Part shown: piece after piece, positions 59,740 to 64,000 of the stretch
Numbering within the stretch: position 1 is the stretch's first letter
Layout: the number at the start of each line of letters is the position of its first letter
Source of the DNA: Dyadobacter sp. CY345
GTDB lineage: Bacteria > Bacteroidota > Bacteroidia > Cytophagales > Spirosomataceae
Reading direction: 5' to 3'
Length of the DNA: 64,000 bases
NCBI RefSeq assembly: GCF_021502725.1
Contig: NZ_JAKFFS010000001.1
Location: 1,860,001-1,924,000, forward strand
Position numbers and translations under genes: made by a program
Notes under the pieces: model-generated
Database searches by the model: none
Seen by the model: the letters and a program-made list of their open reading frames with translations, nothing else
Told to the model about the DNA's origin: nothing

Positions 59740-62247
59740 ATGCATCTTAACTTCAAAAGAGCGGTGTTATGCCTGTGCCTATGGCTTGGCTACGGCGCTG
59801 TACAGCGGGTTTGTTGGGCTCAAATGCCTGCTAAACCCTCCTCATCGAAAATTTTACAGGACATAAAAAAGCTCAATGTACTGGGCAATGTCCTTTATAT
59901 GGCTGCGCATCCCGACGATGAAAATACCAATTTCATTGCTTTCATGGCTAATGAAAAATTATATAATACAAGTTATCTGGCACTGACCCGGGGTGATGGA
60001 GGGCAGAACCTGATTGGTCCGGAGATAAGGGAACAGCTGGGAATGATCCGTACCCAGGAGCTACTTCAGGCACGCCGCATTGATGGCGGTAAACAGTTTT
60101 TTTCTCGGGCTAATGACTTTGGCTTTTCAAAAAATCCTCAGGAGGTTTTTACGATCTGGGAAAAGGAGAACCTGCTTGCCGATGCAGTATGGATAATCCG
60201 CAATGTAAAACCAGATGTGATCGTCACACGTTTTCCACCTGATTCCAGGGCGGGTCACGGGCATCACAGCGCGTCATCCATTTTGGCGGAGGAGGCGTTC
60301 GATGCCGCCGCAGATCCTAAACGTTTTCCTGAGCAGCTGAAATATGTACAGCCCTGGCAGGCAAAACGGCTGCTTTGGAATATTGGGATGTGGGGTATGC
60401 TTAACAGAGCTGAATTTGTCAAAAACGCAAAAGAATGTCTTCAGATCGACGTGGGTTCTTACAACGCCCTTCTTGGGAAATCTTATGGTGAAATTTCAGC
60501 AGAAAGTCGAAGCATGCACAAAAGCCAGGGCTTTGGATCCATCGGAAGCCGTGGGATTTCGGTTGAGTATCTTCAACATACTAAGGGAGAGAAGACTTTG
60601 ACTGATTTGTTTGAAGGTGTTAACACTTCCTGGGGTAGGGTAAAGGGTGGTGAAAACATAGAAACGATGGTACAGACTGCTATAAAGGAATATGATCCGG
60701 CCGTCCCGGATGCCAGCCTAAGCTCACTGCTTAAAATCAGGACAGCGATACAAAAGCTGCCGGATGGGTTCTGGAAAACCACCAAACTGAAAGAAGTCAA
60801 CGAAATTCTTAAAAACACCCTCGGTTTGTTCCTTGAAGTAACAGCTGGCGATTATGCCTACACACCGGGTGATGAAATGACCATGTCAGTAGAAGCAATA
60901 AACCGCTCAGCAGCGAATGTCATCCTGCAAAAAATCGTATTTCCTTTTAAATCCAAAGACTCTGTGGTGGCTGCTCCGCTGAAAAATAATGATGGTTTGT
61001 CTTTTAAAATTAAAGCAGAAATTCCTGCTGGGACAGAGATTTCTCAACCCTACTGGCTTCGCAAGGAAGTTGGCTACAAGGGTCTTTTTACTGTTGACGA
61101 TCTGCTTGAAATAGGATTGCCTGAAAATCCTCCTGTTGCTAAGGTACTATTTGAATTAACCGTTCAAGGGCAACCTTTGCAGTTTGAAGTGCCGGTTGTT
61201 TACAAGAAAAAAGATCCTGTGATCGGGGAGGTGTACCAGCCTCTGGTGGTGACGCCGCCGGTATATGCCAACATCGATCAGGATGTTTATATGTTTGCCG
61301 ATGAAAAACCAAAGAAGGTGATCGTTGGAATTAAGGTGGGAAAAGACAATTGCCGAGGAGAGGTGACGCTGGAAATTGCCGCAGGATGGCGGACAGTACC
61401 ACAAAGTATTCCCTTCAACCTGACCCAGAAAGGTGCTGAACAGTCAGTGGAATTTCAACTTTATCCCCCCGCAGCTTCACAGGAAACACAGATTAAAGCA
61501 CAGGCAAAAGTGGATGGTAAAACGTATGACAAAAGCTTTGCGATCATCAGCTACGGTCACATTCCTGCCCAGGTATTTTTTCCACCAGCTACGGCCAAGG
61601 CAGTAAAGCTTGATCTTGTGAAAAAAGGAAATAATATAGCGTATCTGATTGGCGCTGGGGATCTTATCCCGGAAAGTCTGCGCCAGATCGGCTATTCAGT
61701 TACTGTACTGGAAGACAAGGATATGACATTGGATAAACTTACGCAATTCGATGCTGTGGTGGTAGGCGTGCGTGCTTACAACACCAATGAACGGATGAAA
61801 CATTACCAGGCAACACTGATGAATTATGTTAAAAACGGCGGAAATCTGGTCATTCAATACAACACAAACATGGACCTGGTAATGAAAGATCTGGGGCCAT
61901 ATCCATTTGAGCTCACCCGCGACCGAATCACCGTCGAAGAATCTGAAGTGCGTTTTCTAATGCCATCAAGCCCTATTTTAAATTCGCCAAACAAAATTAC
62001 GCCGAAAGATTTTGATAACTGGGTACAGGAACGGGGCCTATATTTTCCACAGAAATGGGATACGAAGTATCAGGCCGTGATCTCCTCCAACGACCCCGAC
62101 GGTCCGCCCCTAGATGGTGGAATTCTGGTCGCCAAGTATGGCAAAGGAAATTATGTATACACAAGTTTGTCATGGTTTCGCGAGTTACCGGCCGGCGTTC
62201 CCGGGGCGTATCGTGTTTTTGTAAATTTATTATCCCTTGGTAAATAG
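59740..62247 (+). CDS. Two-part PIG-L-family deacetylase
   Basis: 835 residues. Signal peptide (1 to about 27, ending CWAQ). PIG-L/LmbE domain (about 45-300) with the zinc motif AAHPDDE near 54, LTRGDGGQN near 81 and a second motif RAGHGHHSASS near 175. A long C-terminal part (about 320-835) has beta-sandwich-like stretches (ETIE, GETTG) and a Rossmann-like region near 640 (VVVGVRAYNTNERM). The family deacetylates N-acetyl sugars such as GlcNAc. Last gene of the sigma/FecR/SusCD locus, 51 bases after SusD. Confidence 0.88.
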   Translation: MHLNFKRAVLCLCLWLGYGAVQRVCWAQMPAKPSSSKILQDIKKLNVLGNVLYMAAHPDDENTNFIAFMANEKLYNTSYLALTRGDGGQNLIGPEIREQLGMIRTQELLQARRIDGGKQFFSRANDFGFSKNPQEVFTIWEKENLLADAVWIIRNVKPDVIVTRFPPDSRAGHGHHSASSILAEEAFDAAADPKRFPEQLKYVQPWQAKRLLWNIGMWGMLNRAEFVKNAKECLQIDVGSYNALLGKSYGEISAESRSMHKSQGFGSIGSRGISVEYLQHTKGEKTLTDLFEGVNTSWGRVKGGENIETMVQTAIKEYDPAVPDASLSSLLKIRTAIQKLPDGFWKTTKLKEVNEILKNTLGLFLEVTAGDYAYTPGDEMTMSVEAINRSAANVILQKIVFPFKSKDSVVAAPLKNNDGLSFKIKAEIPAGTEISQPYWLRKEVGYKGLFTVDDLLEIGLPENPPVAKVLFELTVQGQPLQFEVPVVYKKKDPVIGEVYQPLVVTPPVYANIDQDVYMFADEKPKKVIVGIKVGKDNCRGEVTLEIAAGWRTVPQSIPFNLTQKGAEQSVEFQLYPPAASQETQIKAQAKVDGKTYDKSFAIISYGHIPAQVFFPPATAKAVKLDLVKKGNNIAYLIGAGDLIPESLRQIGYSVTVLEDKDMTLDKLTQFDAVVVGVRAYNTNERMKHYQATLMNYVKNGGNLVIQYNTNMDLVMKDLGPYPFELTRDRITVEESEVRFLMPSSPILNSPNKITPKDFDNWVQERGLYFPQKWDTKYQAVISSNDPDGPPLDGGILVAKYGKGNYVYTSLSWFRELPAGVPGAYRVFVNLLSLGK

Positions 62248-62450
62248 GATTGATGAAATAAAAACAAACTAATTCTTTTACAAAACCATTAATTTCTTTC
62301 TGAGGTTTTTTTGGGGCGTTCTTTGAATAGTGCACTTTGTCTAATCGTTCCTGTTATGCAGTAGCCATACATTCCGTTCCAAAGTAGTAAATGAAATTTA
62401 ACATTCAGGTAATGTCTCATATGTTTTATTTGTGTTAAAACTGAAATTTT

Positions 62451-62870
62451 ATGAGACTGACAGCTTTATTTCTTGCCATTTTGACTACTTTGTTTGCTTG
62501 CCAAAAAGATGCTGATGAGATAGTGTTGCCGGAGATTTCCGGGGTTTATCAAATCACTACCCTTGATAACATGGAAGGTGAGAAGCTCATCTTTCCTGAA
62601 CTGGGCGTGGATGGTAAGGTAGCAATCACATCAGAATTGGAGATTACAAAAGTGGATGAGTACCAAATTAGTATTTTAAGAAAAGGAGTTGCAATGGGAA
62701 CACCATATACAGATCCTTTGGGTTTATTTGATATCAGAAAAGGCGAAGGTGAATACATTGTCTATAAGGATGGTTTATACATTGGCAGTGTTAATGGTAG
62801 CAAGTTGTACCTGAATTTTGCGGGTAAAAGCAGGAATACTATGATTGCATCAATCCGGGCCAGCAAATAA
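62451..62870 (+). CDS. Small lipoprotein
   Basis: 139 residues. Signal peptide with lipobox LFAC (Cys17). The mature part has beta-rich segments (SGVYQITTLDN, KVAITSELEITKVDEYQI, YIVYKDGLYIGSV) that suggest a small beta-barrel or lipocalin-like fold. No family recognised. Stands alone after the PIG-L gene; 203 bases between them hold no other gene. Confidence 0.7.
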   Translation: MRLTALFLAILTTLFACQKDADEIVLPEISGVYQITTLDNMEGEKLIFPELGVDGKVAITSELEITKVDEYQISILRKGVAMGTPYTDPLGLFDIRKGEGEYIVYKDGLYIGSVNGSKLYLNFAGKSRNTMIASIRASK

Positions 62871-63301
62871 TGTGAGTCGACAATACTATCACGCAACTGC
62901 TTCTTGCAGCAATTTCTTGATAGTATTTTCGATTTTACATACGAAATTTAAAAATCAGGTTCACATCGCTTTCGAGCATGAACTTGAACTGTCTGGCTCA
63001 GGCTCTTTTATCCACTTGTTTCTTTCTGACGGTCGAGTCGGCCTTGCGTTGGCGAGCCAGGTTTCCCAAGAACCTTTGATAGGTAAAATTTGCTCCAATA
63101 TTTAAGGTTTATGTTGTTGACCAACACAATACAAGGCGGTCGGATGTCCCATAACCGTCAAATACTGCGTTGGCCAAGGAGGTGATCGTATTTTTATGTA
63201 ACATATTATAGACTTTCGTAGCAACGCAACATTTTTCACAAAAAATGCGTATCGAATCTTGAGATGTACCTATTGTAGTTACATGATTTAGACACATCAA
63301 G
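62871..63301. other. Intergenic region before the hydrolase gene
   Basis: 431 bases. A hairpin at 62877-62937 probably ends the lipoprotein transcript. A minus-strand stretch at about 62965-63105 reads as 44 uninterrupted codons with a protein-like mix (GSWETWLANARPTRPSERNK), but no start or family; possibly a gene remnant. Confidence 0.4.
62877..62937 (+). terminator. Hairpin after the lipoprotein gene
   Basis: AATACTATCA (62882-62891) pairs with TGATAGTATT (62918-62927), with inner CTGC/GCAG pairing and outer TCGA ends, followed by TTTTCGATTTT. Confidence 0.55.
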
Positions 63302-64000
63302 ATGAGACAACTCCTATGTTTTATTGTATTTAATTTCATCATTGCTTCTTGTAATCAGGTAGAAAATTCTGATAAGCGGACAGAAATACCTATTAATTAT
63401 GGGTCAAATCATGGGAAGTATGTAACCATACACAATACGAAAATTTATTACGAGGAATATGGAATAGGAACTCCTTTGTTGCTTTTGCACCAGGGGCTGG
63501 GTTCAATAGAAAACCTTGCTGGTATCATACCCAAACTTTCAAAACATTTTAGGGTTATAGCGCCTGATGCGCCGGGACACGGCCGCTCCAGCCACGCTGA
63601 CAGTTTAAGTGGAGAATTGATGGCTGAATATTGCTCGCAACTTATTGACCAATTAAAACTGGACAGTGCTTATGTGATGGGCTGGAGCTCGGGTGGTAAC
63701 ACTTCGCTGTTGCTCGCGGCCAATCGGCCCGACAAAATAAAGAAAGTGGTGAGCGGTGCTTCGAATTCGAAAGCCAGTGGACTAACACAAGAAGCGCGCG
63801 ATTTGTTAAAAGGATATACAGTTGATGCTGTGAAAGAAGATAAAGATTGGTTAGAAAAGTATCAGCGGATGAATCCCGAACCTGAAAAATGGATCAAGTT
63901 TTGGGAGGATAACCAAAGAATGTGGGAAAGAGAAATTAAAATTCCTGACGATAAAATCGCCAGCATTAAGGTGCCAGTTCTATTGATCCGGGGTGACAAG
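63302..64000 (+). CDS. Alpha/beta hydrolase lipoprotein, 3' end outside the window
   Basis: 233 codons seen; the gene runs off the window end. Leader with lipobox ASC at residues 15-17 (ATG 63302). Alpha/beta-hydrolase fold: LLHQGLGSIENLAGII near 60 (oxyanion), APDAPGHGRSS near 91, nucleophile elbow GWSSGG near 126 (Ser). The acid and His would lie beyond or near the end (VPVLLIRGDK at 223-232 is the start of the Asp-bearing strand). Probable esterase or related hydrolase of unknown substrate. Confidence 0.82.
   Translation, partial: MRQLLCFIVFNFIIASCNQVENSDKRTEIPINYGSNHGKYVTIHNTKIYYEEYGIGTPLLLLHQGLGSIENLAGIIPKLSKHFRVIAPDAPGHGRSSHADSLSGELMAEYCSQLIDQLKLDSAYVMGWSSGGNTSLLLAANRPDKIKKVVSGASNSKASGLTQEARDLLKGYTVDAVKEDKDWLEKYQRMNPEPEKWIKFWEDNQRMWEREIKIPDDKIASIKVPVLLIRGDK

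Noticed and set aside
62845..63105. Plus-strand 86-codon frame over the lipoprotein end
   Set aside because: Overlaps the lipoprotein gene and the hairpin and has no family-like features.

Overview
The window looks like chromosome from a Bacteroidota bacterium of the Cytophagales, closest in style to Dyadobacter/Spirosomataceae. Grounds are gene content (type III and type II glutamine synthetases, GldC, long flavodoxin-type IspG, DUF349 protein, DUF1343/NamZ, an ECF sigma/FecR/SusC/SusD locus), several promoters of the Bacteroidota form TTG-N19-22-TAnnTTTG, and few visible Shine-Dalgarno sequences. Genus is an inference; no 16S rRNA gene is present.

Layout. 0-6.7 kb: type III glutamine synthetase, an acidic hypothetical protein, a convergent GSII-type glutamine synthetase, RsmE, a DUF4159 protein and a fatty-acid desaturase. 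7-12.2 kb (minus): a tightly overlapped run of cinA, a 2-oxoacid dehydrogenase E2, a HAD 5'-nucleotidase, a response regulator and a histidine kinase. 12.3-16.1 kb: DUF4197 protein and gldC, convergent with ispG-DUF6728-MmcQ. 16.3-20 kb (minus): a sugar operon of GH109-like enzyme, FHS-type MFS permease and GHMP sugar kinase. 20.3-24.7 kb: PTPS overlapping folE, a TIM-barrel isomerase, a cation diffusion facilitator, NUDIX and LysE. 24.7-30.5 kb: YoeB-type toxin with an atypical antitoxin, a GH3-family protein, surE, GNAT, trhO and a deoxynucleoside kinase. 30.5-35.2 kb: two identical tRNA-Thr genes, DUF349 protein, pdxH and citrate synthase. 35.5-46.3 kb: miaA operon with an unusual VSR/homing-endonuclease-like protein, an outer-membrane protein, Ada-type methyltransferase, isochorismatase-type hydrolase, Gfo/Idh oxidoreductase, VF530, CbpA/CbpM chaperone pair, DEAD-box helicase, TPR/SH3 membrane protein and tRNA-Lys.

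46.4-50 kb is the most accessory-looking part. Directly 3' of tRNA-Lys are GGTCACC repeats and a 25-codon remnant of a tyrosine-recombinase N-terminus. Then come a Crp/Fnr regulator and two paralogous secreted proteins, each preceded by a 59-bp near-identical leader; the second copy is frameshifted. An AraC regulator and a short-chain dehydrogenase follow.

51.3-62.3 kb is a glycan-type locus: NamZ-like exo-N-acetylmuramidase (divergent), ECF sigma factor, FecR anti-sigma factor, SusC with an N-terminal signalling (STN) domain, SusD, and a two-part PIG-L deacetylase. The combination suggests uptake and processing of N-acetylated amino-sugar material, possibly peptidoglycan fragments. The window ends inside an alpha/beta-hydrolase lipoprotein gene.

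No single stretch is an obvious new multi-gene system. The best candidates for follow-up are the degenerate homing-endonuclease-like protein in the miaA operon, the tRNA-Lys island with its duplicated leader sequences, and the NamZ/sigma/FecR/SusCD/PIG-L locus.
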